A stretch of 64,000 bases of DNA from Dasyornis broadbenti (lineage: Eukaryota > Chordata > Aves > Passeriformes > Dasyornithidae): assembly GCA_013397935.1 (NCBI GenBank), contig VZRN01005169.1, positions 2,592,935 through 2,656,934 of the forward strand, given 5' to 3'. The translations under genes and the position numbers were made by a program. Position 1 is the stretch's first letter, and the number at the start of each line of letters is the position of its first letter. Below, in pieces: positions 24,244-36,579 of this stretch. The notes beneath the pieces are model-generated. The model worked only from the letters and a program-made list of their open reading frames with translations, was not told the DNA's origin and did no database searches.

Positions 24244-26551
24244 GCTTGTACCTTGCCTCTGGGTTGGCTTTTGGACCAGAAATTGATTTGAGCAGAAATC
24301 CTATTGCTGAACACAGCATATCAGTGCTAAGCAAAGAGTTCAAAGTGGAGGTGCAGAAAGAAGCTCTCAAGCAAGGAACCCTGGCAAGGGCTTGCTCAGT
24401 GCTTTGCTGGGGAGATGGCCCAAGTTCCAGCAATGGACACCTCTCTCCCAGGAATCAGAAGATAAACCACAGGCCAAACATTTCCTACAAGGCCAGAAAG
24501 TAATCAGAGAAGGGGGAAGACTCTAAGAGAGCAAAAAAATTTCTTGCAGATGTTTCTGGTTTGAGGAAAAAGCTCCTGAGTGTCTGAGTGGAGAAGACAA
24601 AAGCACCCAGAAAAGAAGGAACAGGAGCTAAAGGGCTGGGAGATTTGGGTCCGACTCAGAAGTTTGGTTCAATACTCAGTGCCCTCAGGAAAGGGCACTG
24701 ATGAGTGTTTTAGGATGGCTGTAATCCTTCCTCGGCTGCTGAGGCAACCCCAGATTGCAGAGAGCATTTAAGTGGGCTGAGTGTAATTACCTGATTGGCA
24801 TTAAGTAACTGTAATTAGCACTTTTTGGCACATCTTCCTTTGAACATATGGTGTTCGATGCCTCTGTAAATAAGATATTTATATGACACTCCCAGCAATA
24901 CACTTAATGATGACTTTAAAGGTTATTTTCCATGTTTTCCAGAAGTAGCACTTAAAGTAGGTGTGCTGGACACTGGGGATTTCTGGTGAACAGAAAGATT
25001 GAGTTAGTGGGGTAAATTCTGCTGACTGGTGTAAACTGTGGCAAGCATCAAGAGCTTTAGGGAGAAAACTTTTGAGGCTGTAGTGGCAGAAGATAATGTA
25101 TTTGTGGCTCATCAAGAAACTGCTTTTCACATGTGGAACCCGGGGAATTCCTTACTGCAGAACAAAACTGAAGCAAGATGCAAGAGAACGGCTCAGAATT
25201 TTTGACAGAAATTGTTTTAACCTGAACTGTTGGACATTCAAAATGAATTAGCAGAGGAACTCCATCTTCATTCTGTAGCTCTCTGCTTGGATCTAAGAAC
25301 TGAATCCAGAGTTTCATAAAGTGAAACTATAAATATACATATACTATAAATACACAGCCTCAGTGTATTTGCTGCAATGCTGCAATTAGTTTCTGGTAAA
25401 ATAACATTCCAAATAATCACCAAAGACTCCCCTTTGCTGATAAGAGGAAAGAAGTAACAATCTCATAACATTATGATTATTGATATTGTACAAACCTCCT
25501 ATTTTTAACTGAGATGCTTTGTGTAGATACACATTGCTATCTCTGCCTATAACTGACAAAAGGTAAGAGGAAAATTTCTCTCGGGTTGCTTAATCCCAAG
25601 TTTTCTGCAGGGCTTCTTGTACATTGTTTGGTAATGGTGATTCAGATAATGTGTTGGATCAAGCTTCCTTAGTGGAGGATTAGGAAATGTGATGGTTTGC
25701 TCCAAGAGAAATTAATGTTTTGGACATTTGGCAGAACCCTGTGGCTGACCATGAATCACAACTTTTGGTCAATCACTGCTCAATACTGACCTACAAAATG
25801 CTGGGGGATGAGTGGGTCAGAAATGTAATAAACTCTGTGCTTTCTCTGCAAAATTAAATTATTGCAGTGAGCTTTGGATGACGTTGTTAAAGTGACACAG
25901 TGAGAAATACAACTTTTTTCCCTTTATTGCCTTGAGTCAGTTGATAATTCACAGCAGTGAACAAAAGAAAGCCAGTGGATAACACGTTAGCAAGGTCTCT
26001 GCAAAATTACCTTCCATATTAGACTTTTTCTTTATCACTGAGATCCGCTGCCAGTTCACATTAAAATTCAGAGTGCTGACAAATGCGTTTCTCTTAACAA
26101 GATCGCCATTATTTTTTTTTCTTTTTGCTAGGCAGGAGCAGGGCAGAGACTGGTAAGCAGAGCTCCTGACACCCCTGAAGGTTGTTTATTGAGGGGGGAG
26201 GATCTTATCATTTCAGGACAGTGGGGTCTGAAAGTCACGTAATCATCAGTGTCAAGAATTAACTTGTCCCTTGTACCACTGGGATAGAGGAGGCAGCATC
26301 TCATGCCCTGAAACAGCATCTCAGTGCAGCATCTTCCTCATCTGCTTTCCTCTCCTCCTTCCTATTCACTCCTGGCACTGCTGCCCACCACGTGAGCATT
26401 TGGAAGGGGATTATTGTCATGACTTTGCACCTGGAAGTTCAAAGAGGTCAGGCCCCCACAGCAATGCAAATTGTCATGGGGAGTTTGTGCTTTAGCTGAA
26501 CTCCATAAGCATTGTTTGCTGGTCACCAAAAAGGCCTGAGAAAGACTTTTC

Positions 26552-26646
26552 TATTATTATTATTATTATTATTGTTGTTGTTGTTGTTGTTGTTTTGTTG
26601 TTGTTTTGTTGTTGTTTTGTTGTTGTTTATTATTATTATTATTACT
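26552..26646 (+). repeat. Mosaic microsatellite (ATT)n-(GTT)n-(ATT)n
   Basis: A left ATT block of about eight units is followed by GTT units, then by three regular interruptions in which GTT becomes GTTTT (TTGTTGTTTTG pattern), then by a right block of about six ATT units. The near-mirror order suggests GTT units arose inside an older ATT array and spread. The plus-strand frame across it gives leucine, then cysteine, phenylalanine and valine, which is not a real protein. Confidence 0.95.
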
Positions 26647-26860
26647 ATATTGGAAAAGAGGTTGTCATGGCCTAAGATGAAGCTGAAATTGTCACCCATC
26701 ACAGCTGGTTTCCTTGTGGGGAAGTTTTACATTTTCCTGTGCCTCTCTCCTGACCCTCAGCTGTCCCTGTGTCACCCAGGCAACGAACTCAAGTACCAAG
26801 CTGCATGTATCTGGCTTTTACACCAAAATGTTTTGCTGTACTAGACTCAAAGTACATATT

Positions 26861-26877
26861 AAAAAAAAAAAAAAAAA
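26861..26877 (+). repeat. Poly(A) run, 17 bases
   Basis: A pure A run follows AGTACATATT. No polyadenylation signal stands in the usual place upstream. Confidence 0.85.
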
Positions 26878-27476
26878 GGTAGAGAAAACTTTATCAGGGA
26901 CTCACACTGGGAATCAGCACAGATTATCGGTTTTGCAAGATGGTCAGAATGAGTCTCACCTTCTGATCAAAGCTATCACCTCTCCTTTTGATAATAAAAC
27001 TTGCACAGAAGCAACTTGTCCCTGATTTGGGGTAAGAAATCTCCTGCCTGTTTGTAAGCACTGGAACTGTCCAAACCTGACAACCTGAGTGTTCCTTCTG
27101 TAAAATCGGTGCCTGTAATCAGTGCCTCGATCTCCAAAGATCTGGATGCTTTCAACAGATCATCTGACCTCTCCAATAAAAATATCCAAGCTCATATCAT
27201 CTGATCAAATCCTCTCAAACCTTGCTAGTCATTTACGAATCACACACATCCCACCAGAATGCTGATGCTGATAACAAGTGTAATACTCCAAAACCCAGAG
27301 ATCGTTGGTAAGACAACCATCTGGGTGGATGCTGAGGCCCAAATTCTCCTCTTAGTGTGGCCATCGTGAGTTCCATACAGTGGAGGGCAATCCAGGGCTG
27401 ATATATCATTCATATTCTTTTTCCTGAGCTTGCAAGCATGGTTTTTATTTTTCATTGACAAAATCTGAATGGAAAC

Positions 27477-27720
27477 AAAAAAAAAAAAAAAACCAAAAAC
27501 AAAGAAAACCGATAAATACATTTCTGCTACAGAGAATTCCAAATTCTTTGGAATTTCTTTTTGGTGGCAGCGGTATTGCTGCTGGCAGTGTGGTTATAGA
27601 TCAGCTTTGGAGCCAAACAGCNATAGCAAACAAAACCAAACCAAAAGCTCATCCAAAAAATCCTCACCAAAAACCCCCCATAAAAGCCAAAAACAAAACA
27701 GGAGAAGAAAAATACTAAGT
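27477..27720 (+). repeat. A-rich stretch with one undetermined base (N)
   Basis: A run of As at 27477-27492 is followed by AACC/AAAC-rich sequence up to about 27720. An N stands at 27622, in CAGCNATAGC, the only undetermined base I saw. It may be a low-quality or ambiguous assembly position beside low-complexity sequence. Confidence 0.8.
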
Positions 27721-27748
27721 ATTTGTTTACTCATCCCTTCCCGTGTCA

Positions 27749-27805
27749 GGGTTGTAGGAATTAGATGATCTTTAATGTCCCTTCCAACACAAAACATTCT
27801 ATGAT
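27749..27805 (+). mobile_element. CR1 LINE, extreme 3' tail
   Basis: GGGTTGTAGGAATTAGATGA, TCTTTAATGTCCCTTCCAAC and AACATTCTATGATTTT match a CR1 tail ('GGTTGGAACTAGATGATCTTTAAGGTCCCTTCCAACCCAAACCATTCTATG'). Only the last 57 or so bases remain. Confidence 0.85.
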
Positions 27806-30560
27806 TTTTTATTCTTGCCAGCTGTTCTGTGCACCAGCAGGCTATTGGTATTTCTGCTTTCTCTTTTTTTCCTGCCATCAGGACGGTTAATGTTCACTTA
27901 TGGGAAGAGGAAAAACCCAGGCTCTGCACACACCATATTTTGTGTATTCCCCAAGTAGGTTTCAAACTCACGATATTTAGCTGAAAGCTAGAATTCTTCT
28001 GAGACACTTCTAATTTTCCAGAGGAAAAGAGATTAAATCTGAACTACTGAGTCTTTTTCAGTTTCAGTGATGGTTGGTGAGAGAAGACCTGAAACTCTTG
28101 CTTTACACTCACCATTGACTGTACGTAGTCAGGCTCCAAATAGGTAATTAAGAGTCATTTCACTGTTTACTTAATATGATAGCCATGGCTCTAATCTAGA
28201 GTTTTAAAGTGTTTATTGCAAGGCAAGAGCATAAACATTGAGGGAAGTTTATTTTGTGATTTCTTGGTGCACTAGATGGCACTAAAGCATGGTTTTATAT
28301 GCAGGGGGAAAAAATCCCCACAAAAATTGATATGTAGGTTCAGTAAACCTGAACTATTTTGGTCAGGTATATTTTATGAAAGTTCTTTGATATATTATTT
28401 GTAATTTTTCATTTTAATTTTCAGATCATCAGAAACAGAGAATTAATTACACCCACTTTGATATTAAAAGAATTTCAAATTGAAAATAAATAATGCTGGG
28501 AAGTTGAAAAAAACTCTGAAGAAACTAATTTACCCCAGGCTAGATGCAAAATTATTCTAATGTTCAAAGATTAGGGGGCTTGATGCAAGTAAAAAAAAAA
28601 AAGTTCTGTACCAATTACATGGCTTTTTCATGAACTTTCGATATCAAAAACATTAAAGCCACAAAAAAAAATAGATATAACATCTTCAGGTTTCCTATAT
28701 AGAAAAATCATTCATAATATATAAACAAATGGATAGCTCCACACTGTCTCCCAGGCATACCATGTTCAAAACATCAGGTAGAGCAATCCTGTAAGAACAG
28801 GGCACTTTTTCTCCCACATAAGTATCAAGAAAACAAAATTAAATTTGAATTTTTCTTTACTTCTTCCCCTCCCTTCAAATGAAGAGTTACGGCTCAGCTC
28901 ATTCGAAGTTTCTTTTAAGGCTTTCTTCTGTGTTGTATACAGCACTCTTTGCTGTCTTATATGATCATAATAAACAACAACAAAGGAACTATGAAGGGTG
29001 GATCCCTTGTAAAACTCAGCCTTCTAGACAAAACTGTAAAGAAATATGTCTTAGGTCATCTTGGGTATTTTTGACTGGTAATGCTGAGGGTGCTTACAGA
29101 GACATTTCAAGTCTTTGTGATGTTTCGATAAATCCAGGGTTATTCACTGAGTGTTTTGGCAAAAAAGGAAGCAGGAAGAAAAGAATAAGGAGTTACAAGA
29201 AGAAGAATGAAAGAGCAGCGAGGTGTGGACTGAATGTGAGCTCACTCCAGCACCAGCAGTGATCCTGCAGCCCTGTATTTCCAGCAGCTCTACAGCAAAA
29301 TGAAAGTTGCTCCATTTAACGCTTCAGTCACAAAGGTGAGATGTGAAGTCCAGGGTGTAAATGCGTGTAGATACATGTAATATTTGGCCTGAGTCTGGGC
29401 CATAAACCAAGCAGGGTGCAGGGGTTATGGTTTCATGCTCAGGTTTCAGAAGCAGCTGTTTGCCTGCAGTTCCCCCACTAAGAGCTGCAGCTTTGTTTAA
29501 GCATCCAGTTAAGGAGCTGATCCATCAAGCACTGCCTGTGCCATGAGCAGAACTGCTTTATTTGGGAGGAGACACCTGAGAATTTGCCCTGATGTTTCTA
29601 ACAAAGCTCATATATATGTACTACTTGATTTTTTTTTTTTTTCTGTCAACTGAGTCAAAGCCTGCATCTCAAGAAGTGTTTCATAAGAAAAACCTAAAAT
29701 GCTCACATGAAACTATTAAACGTGATCCAAGAGCACAGAAGTCCTTAAATTACTGTTTGCAGCAGTCAGCTCATCCTGTTCTGAGGGCCAATATTTTTAG
29801 CACCTCTACAGAAAATAACTTCCCTGAGAATCAGAAGTGAAACAGTTTCAGTGATACTTTTTCTTAGCCCTTTCCTTCAAATGCATAACTACAGGACAGG
29901 AGAAGAGAAGAAATACACAATTTTTTTTTTTTTTTAAATTATATTTTGGGTTAAAACCTCCCCAAAAAAAAAAAAAAAGAAATACGAGATGGTAGACTTG
30001 CAGCCTCACTAATGTCAATTGGTATGACTTCACCACAGAGCTTGAATTTTACTGTTTTAAATACGATAAATGACCTTGCCCATTTAATGAGGATACTATT
30101 GATCTAAAATGAACATCTTAAAAAAATTAATTACAGACATTATCGATAACACTTCAGGTTATTAAAAATGAAAGAATGCTAAACTTCCAATTTACTTTTC
30201 GCTGTGCTGCCTGAGATTCATTCAGTCTAGACAATTTCACCTTCTTTCTCATTTGGTTTCAGCTGTTGATCCTACTCTGATAAGGTTGCAGCCACCAAAG
30301 GGGACTTTTTTCAAAAATAAAGTTTCTTAACAAGAAGAAGAAAAAAAAATTAAAAGCAACCTGCTTGTCCTGGTTCTCTTCCCCCTTGCTTTTATGACAT
30401 GCTTGGTTCCCACACAAGGGGAATTACAGCAGATAATTCTTTTATGTTCGCAACCCTCCAAGGGCTTGGCCTCCAAGTCAGGCCCATCACTGCCTTGGCT
30501 GAAGGTTTGGGTGCTGCAGGTCCTCTCCCCAGCTCAGAAATGTCGGTCTTCATTCCACCT
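27806..30560. other. About 2.8 kb of AT-rich non-coding DNA
   Basis: No gene is seen. The 127-codon open frame at 28879-29262 (plus) ends in a lysine- and arginine-rich tail but resembles no family and has no typical start context. Homopolymer runs lie at about 28592, 29629-29642, 29921-29936 and 29964-29978. A stretch near 29490-29560 may be an old repeat but cannot be named. Confidence 0.6.
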
Positions 30561-30700
30561 GCTACCATGGAGCGGCTTGAGTCAGAAGGGGCTTTAAAGA
30601 CCACCTGGTTCCAAACCCCTGCTGTGGGCAAGGACACCTTCCACTATCCCAGGTTGCTCCAAGCCGCATCCAACCTGGCCTTGGACACTTCCAGGGCAGG
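30561..30700 (-). mobile_element. CR1 LINE, 3' end fragment
   Basis: The plus strand reads ACCATGGAGCGGCTTGAGTC, GGGGCTTTAAAGACCACCTG, CCCCTGCTGTGGGCAAGGAC, CACCTTCCACTATCCCAGGT, TGCTCCAAGCC and CAACCTGGCCTTGGACACTT. That is the reverse complement of a CR1 tail of the subfamily seen at 47498 and 63412. It lies inside an open frame at 30399-30761 (plus, 120 codons) whose C-terminal half is therefore repeat-derived. Confidence 0.9.
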
Positions 30701-33669
30701 AAGTTGCTTCTTTAGGAGCAATAGTCCAACTAAACATCTAACACGAGTCCATTTTACCTAGTTGCCATATCTCCTGCACACTGGTCACTTCTTTTTTTTC
30801 TCCTGCAAGCTCCCGGGGCCATCTGCAAACTCTCTAACCGGAGGAGAATCACCCCCGAAAATTGGTTCTGGTCCTTGGGTGTAGAATATTTAATGTAAGA
30901 GCATTGCAGACCCCTCTCCTTGAAGCAGAGCCACAGGAGTTGCGGGGTCAGGAGGACACCTGGGTTGCTGGTGGGATGAAATATCTCTGATGCTGTTTTA
31001 TCTTTCTAGCCTGACTTGGGAGCAAGACTTGAAAGTCACTTAGACAACGAACTTAAATCCCACCCAGACATTGGCCACGGAGCTAGAGAACCCCTGACTA
31101 GTCCCTAGTTGAGCACGCAATTAAGGACATGATGTGCATGATTATCTAAGTGCAGTGTTGATTAGTGACTGTTTAAGTATGTCACATTGCTGCAGCACTT
31201 TTATAACATCAAGCATTTACCTGGTAGACTACTTTAGTTTTTTTTTTTTTTTTTTAATGTGTGTATTTTCCCATAAAATGTAGTGTCAGGTTTTTTTTTA
31301 AACAACTAAATTAATTTTTGTAATGATTTTTCCCAGTTTATGTCTATTGAGATTTTTCTTAGTTTTCCTCCTCCATTTTCCCTTCTTTCTTCTTTTTCAA
31401 CGAATAAGAAAACAAATGAAGGAAAAGTAGAGCAGGACATTTGACCTAAACTATTAGCAAAAAAATATTTCAGAGTTTAGCTTCAGGTTTTAATTTTTTT
31501 CCCCAGGTAATTCACACACAAACAAATTATTTTATTCAAGCAGTTATGTGCTAACACAGCCAACAGCTGTCTTAAATAATTGCTAAAAACAGGTTTAATT
31601 TTTCATTTTAGAAAATAGGTAAGACAGCATCACTGCAAAGGAGCCTGTGTATTTTAAAACAAACTTCAGGTTTCTTTATAATTTAGGTGGATGTTAAAAA
31701 TGTGCATGCAGATCACACTGAAGGATAAAGACAACTTTTCTTTGCATTTCCATTTTATGTTGAAGGAATTCAAATGCTATGAACAACTAATGAAAACCTT
31801 CAGAGAACTGAGTTAACTGAAGCCCCCTCACATCAATGTCATATTCTGATACATTTTTTTTTTTCTTAAATTGTATTTTTACTATTGCTTTCACTACCTA
31901 GTGGGGAATATAATTAAAAGAGGAAACACTTTTAAATAGCTAATGCTGATCCAGCATAACTCTTCAAAGGGGGGGATGCAAAAGAATAAAATTTGAGAAA
32001 AATCAGTGCAGCATTAGAAGTTGTTTTATTTAAATATTTTCAGAATGCTCCATTCCATCCACAGCTGAGAGGATGCAATGGTGGAATTACTGCATGGTAT
32101 TCTAAGTTTCGTGTTTGCAGAACGTCTGGTTGTATCACAGCCATCCCCTGTGACTTTAGTGTCCACGAATCACTGAGAGGAAAAGTGGTGAGCTCCAGGG
32201 AAAGAACTGGGCAGCCTGCAAACTTCAGGTTATGGGAATTCTGCTGTGTGTGAGATTTTTATAGACAAGCTTAAATGTGTATGTGTGGGTCTGTCCGTGT
32301 CAGAGTACATCTATAAAATAAAAGTTGGTTACAATAGATGCTCTTATCTGACCTACTTAAAATTGTACATGAAAGCACAGTTAATTTCATCTCCTATCTG
32401 TCAGATTGATACAAATCTCCTGTTCAGTATTAATTATTGTATGCATGAATATTCTTCATTTTGGGGGGAGACCTGATGATTAAAGCTACTTCCGACAGAA
32501 ATCCTGAGCTCATTAAAATTCCCTCCCCCACCCTCACTGACAGTGCAGGCAACTTTTGAGTCAGGATTCATCCCCATTTTGCTGTCATGCAGTCTTTTGC
32601 ACCTTTGGGTAAGGGCTGTAAAATCTCCTTCTGTGAAGAATTCAGGCGTTTAACCTCAGTTTGTATTCACTGCACAGTAAAGTAAAAGGGAGAAAAGTGA
32701 CCGTGATTTTCATCTGAGCCTCACCTAAATGCTCAGAGCTCATTTTTCTTTAGTTTATGCTTTTAAATCCTGCAAAGTAGCTAGACCTCGATAATTTATG
32801 GGTGAGGCAGGGTGTTAATGACATTTTTGTTCTCTTTCACTAAAATAATATATATCTGTTCAAAATTATGTCAGAGAAGAAATCAGGAATCCAAAGCTAA
32901 GGTGAATCAGCTGTGGTAGTGTTTGACAAACAAACCCAGAACAAAAACTTGCTGTAGTTCTGTGTCTCTGTTTATGGCTTTAAGCCCCATAGAACAGGGT
33001 TTCCTTCTGCCTGGAATTGTCTTCTACTATGAAGACCCTGATGCTCTCAGGTCCTGATGCTTTCCAAGCTGATGCTTCCAAGCATCGATAGGAAGCTCAC
33101 AGACTTCTGTCGTTACTGAAAAAGAGGATCTGTTCTTCATGGGATCTGGGATCTGAACCAGATCAACAGTTAACACTTTCCTATTAGGGTGTTTGGGGAA
33201 TGGAGTAAGAAATCGTGTTTCAATGGTCAGATTTTAGTTATGTGCCTTGTACACATTATTTTCACGGGGACAAATGCATTTGAATGAAGAACAAGCCCAA
33301 AGGAATATAGAGAAGGCTGCAGAAAAAGAGAATACAGTTTAACTCAGAAATGCTGAGATGATTAATAAGCTGTTTTCAATAGACACTTTAACATCATAAA
33401 TAAAAAGGCCTAATCAGACACAATCACCCCCCCAAACCAAGAAAGACACATCCCAAGACTGCCAATAGATTCATAATTACATGTTCAGCCGAGGTGCCTG
33501 AAAATCAGGTTAAGCTCCCTGCTCTGTCAGAGCTGAAAGTAGAACTGTTCTGATGTGTTGAGTCCTGCAGTTACTGGCCTGCTCTGGCTATGAGAAATAC
33601 ACTGAAAACAGCATTATGGACAATTTTTTTTTTTTTTTTAATTATTATTAGAGTTTGATTTTTTTTCTT
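30701..33669. other. About 3 kb of AT-rich non-coding DNA
   Basis: No gene is seen. It holds a T run at about 31239-31255 and the word CTGATGCT three times at 15-16 base spacing (33038-33076), which ends in a small GATGCTT/AAGCATC palindrome. Another T run stands at 33626-33639, immediately before the CR1 piece. Confidence 0.6.
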
Positions 33670-33830
33670 AAACACGCTGCCCAGGGAAGTGGTGGGATCA
33701 CTGTCCCTGGAAACGTTCAAAAAATGTGTAGATGACACTTGGCAACACGGCTCTGTGTGGTCTTGGCAGTGCTGGGTTAATGGTTGGATTGATCTTAAAT
33801 ATCTTTTCTAACCTTAATGATTCTATGATT
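33670..33830 (+). mobile_element. CR1 LINE, 3' end fragment
   Basis: ACACGCTGCCCAGGGAAGTG, GTGGGATCACTGTCCCTGGA, GTAGATGACACTTGGCAACA, TTGGCAGTGCTGGGTTAATG, GTTGGATTGATCTTAAATAT and CCTTAATGATTCTATGATT follow the CR1 3' UTR to its tail. The 'GGCAGTGCTGGGTTAATGGTTGGA' type of tail differs from the subfamily at 12150. Confidence 0.93.
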
Positions 33831-35692
33831 TTTCAAGATTAATTTGTCATGAGCAGAAGAACTCCACAAATAGCACTGAACAGAAATCTTTACATCTGCA
33901 ATTTTCTCTGTGGCACACTTAAAAATAAAACAAAAATAATAATTAAAAGACTGATGAAGAATACATTAGCCTGTTGTGCTAACACTGAGAAAATATGCAC
34001 TTTACACTTAGGTAGTTCTAGGTACCTTTGAGTGGCTTCCTTATTCTCACAGCCAGGTGCCTCTGAGAAATATTTAGTAAATAGGTTCTTATGCTGTAAT
34101 CAACAACCCTCATGCCACCATTTCCAGTGGGAAAAGTACCTTTGCAGTGGCCAGCTCACGATGTTTGGTTTAAAAAGTACTTGGTCAGCACAAAGCATCT
34201 TTACTGAACCAGGCATGTCTGTCAGGGTCAGATTTGAAGGTGAGATTTTGAAGGAAAAAAACAGAACAGCATGAAGGACGACATAAACTGGTTTAATCTA
34301 GATATTCACTCTCTAATCTCACAAACATCTATGGTTTTCCTTAACTCTATGTGAACCTTTGCACAGTATGTTTAGCTGCATACTGTGCTGTTTCTCAAAG
34401 TCCTTTGGCTTGAGAGGAAAAAAGAAAGGAAAAAAGGCCTCTCATCTTAGAGTCGTTCTACAGGCCATTTATTCATCAGAAATAATTGTGGTCAGACATT
34501 TAGCTGGGAATGCTGGTATTTGTCCTAATGTTCTGTAAATGTTTATACCAAACTTAAACGAATGTAAATACCCCATCTCTGAGCTCTGTGGTAAATCGTT
34601 TGTTCTGCACGGTGAGAGTTTGGTGGGGAAGTTATGCTGCAGCTCATTCCTACTGAAATAGTTGACACCAATGGCAACTGGCCATCTAATCCCTGAGCTC
34701 AAATGTAAATACTTTGCTCCACAAGCAAAGCTGCAGAAAATAATAATAATAAAAAAAAAAAGATGGGAGGGGGAACAAAAAAAAACCAAGACAAATTTTG
34801 GTCAGTTCTGTGACAGAGCAAAAATAATCTGCACCAGCCCTCTTCCAGACACAATTTATTTATCTCTGCAGGCTGCTGAGCTCTGCAGCCTGACGTGTTA
34901 GAAGTCAAGTCTAGGCTCTTGCTCTTCTCCCTCCAACTCAGAGCTCCGGTATTTGCTTGTCTCCCCATGTTTTAGCTCATTATTTAAGGGATGAGTAGAC
35001 AGCAAAAGTTTCAGTTGGCTCTGGGTGAAACCTTGAGCATTTGTGTTCACTGCAGGGAAACCTCCCATTGATTTCAAAGGGAAGCAGAACTGCAGGCTTG
35101 TGCTTCCCTTCTGAAAATCAGAGCTCCCAGATGCAAATTTAAGGCTTGCAATAGACAGGTATCAGTTCCGCTAATTAAGTCTCATTTATCTTAACCATTT
35201 CACTACTTAATCAGATAGCACAGTGATAAGACGCTATAAAAATATATGACAGATAGTCAAGGTCTAGACTTCTCTAATGTGGCAATTTTTTATATTATGA
35301 TCTTCCTTTGTATATGCAGATGAACCACTCTTTTATTAACTTCCCTTTGTAAGCATTTCACACACCAAAAAATCAGATAGGGCTTTGAAAAAAAAAAAAG
35401 CTTTCCAAAGTGATGAGAATGAATTAGCCCATAATTGGACTGATTGGTAAAAGTTCAGTACAATGCAATAAAAGTGCACCATTATCAGGATTTAAACTTG
35501 CTGTGGGGAATTTTTATTGCTGCTCATTTAAAAAATATCATCTTTGGCTGCACTCCGCAGGGACTTACCAGTGTTGAAGGAAGTGAAGAAATCTGTAGGG
35601 GGAAAGGGCCTCTCATACAAATATAGGCAGAGCAAACATTTAGCTGTTAATATATATATTACCGGAATTACATGGGCTTGTGGAGAGAAATA
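33831..35692. other. Non-coding DNA between two CR1 pieces
   Basis: No gene is seen. It contains a purine/A-rich tract at about 34738-34795 (AATAATAATAAAAA followed by GGGAGGGGG), an 8-bp inverted repeat (34869-34892) and a possible old repeat (35025-35140). Open frames stay under 110 codons. Confidence 0.6.
35025..35140. repeat. Possible ancient amniote interspersed repeat
   Basis: CCTCCCATTGATTTCAAAGG, GAAGCAGAACTGCAGGC and TTCTGAAAATCAGAGCTCCC resemble an old repeat common in reptile and bird genomes, whose hallmark as I remember it is 'CCCATTGACTTCAATGGGAGCAGG...GAAAATC'. I cannot name the family safely. Confidence 0.4.
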
Positions 35693-35805
35693 AAATCATA
35701 GGGTCATTAAGTTTGGAAAAGACCTCCAAGACCATCAAGTCCAACGTTTGGCTGAATACCATCGTGTCAGCTGTGTGAACTAAAGAGTGGCCATCTCTCC
35801 TCACA
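35693..35805 (-). mobile_element. CR1 LINE, 3' tail fragment
   Basis: The plus strand reads AATCATAGGGTCATTAAGTT, TGGAAAAGACCTCCAAGACC, ATCAAGTCCAACGTTTGGCT and GAATACCATCGTGTCAGC, then AACTAAAGAGTGGCCAT. The 'TTTGGCTGAATACCAT' part matches the corresponding part of the copy at 3127, so the two share a subfamily. Confidence 0.9.
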
Positions 35806-36521
35806 GGGCATCTCTGCTACAAACCTCAGCAGCAGCCTAAGAACCTCAGCACATTTCCTCAGTTAAAGTAACGGAGGAGTAATAGACAAGAGTTTAACTC
35901 GATATAGCAGAGACAAAGATCACAGGATTTAATGCCTAGAAACTGAAGCTGGGCACCACCCTGACAAGAAATCCACCATGTATTTTCATGTTGGAAACAG
36001 ATCGATAAAAATTATGTTGACATCTCTAGCTTAAAATAGGGAGTATTTCTCACCCCATTGTTTTGTCTCATTCAAACACAGCCAGGGATAGTGTATGGCT
36101 TCTGCTTCACAGGTGATCAGATTCCCTTTGGTTTTTACAATCCTCTGATTTTTCAACTTTCTGGATATTTCCAGATGGGGAGGCATCCTATGATCATGAG
36201 TCCTGAAAAAAAGATTTCCTCAATAAACTTCTCTTGTTTCCTTTGGGAGTGTCCACAATATCTTGCGATCTTGATGGACGCCAAGAACCCTTCAGGATCT
36301 CATAATTCATTTCAAAAATTTTGCCATTTTTCAATACCCTAATTCCCTCCCAGATTCCTGGAGAAGGAGATACTCAGTGTGACTTGAAGGTTATCTCATT
36401 GGGAATATTTCAGAGAAGGGGAAAAGTAAATTCAAAGTGCACACAGCAAACATATTAACTCATTGCTATTAATGCCAAGAGAGCCTCAGCTAGCCCATAG
36501 CTGTGTCACTAAGAGTGATGG

Positions 36522-36579
36522 AAAGAGGATTGGATTTGTTGATTTTAGATGCCTTTTCCAGCCTTAATTATTCTATGAG
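36522..36579 (+). mobile_element. CR1 LINE, extreme 3' tail
   Basis: AAAGAGGATTGGATTTGTTG, ATTTTAGATGCCTTTTCCAG and CCTTAATTATTCTATGAGG match a CR1 tail ('GTTGGACTTGATGATCTTAGAGGTCTTTTCCAACCTTAATGATTCTATG'). About 58 bases are recognisable. Confidence 0.8.

Larger units (their letters stand above)
23421..27748. other. About 4.3 kb of non-coding DNA rich in simple sequence
   Basis: No gene is seen. It contains a 25-base T run (23949-23973), a TA-rich tract (24141-24243), a mosaic ATT/GTT microsatellite (26552-26646), a 17-base A run (26861-26877) and an A-rich stretch holding one undetermined base (27477-27720). Open frames such as 26512-26844 (plus, 110 codons, poly-leucine) are translations of these repeats. 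Confidence 0.65.

Noticed and set aside
24677..24700. 8-bp hairpin (CAGTGCCC / GGGCACTG)
   Set aside because: Several 8-bp stems with short loops are expected by chance in 64 kb. The ones at 34869-34892 and 42033-42052 were dropped for the same reason.
26512..26844. Open frame with a leucine run that looks like a membrane segment
   Set aside because: The hydrophobic run is the translated ATT/GTT microsatellite.
28879..29262. 127-codon open frame with a basic C-terminal tail
   Set aside because: No known motif. The basic tail comes from an AAG/AGA-rich stretch, and the length is within chance expectation.
30399..30761. 120-codon open frame as a gene
   Set aside because: The latter half is antisense CR1 (30561-30700); the rest has no recognisable homology.
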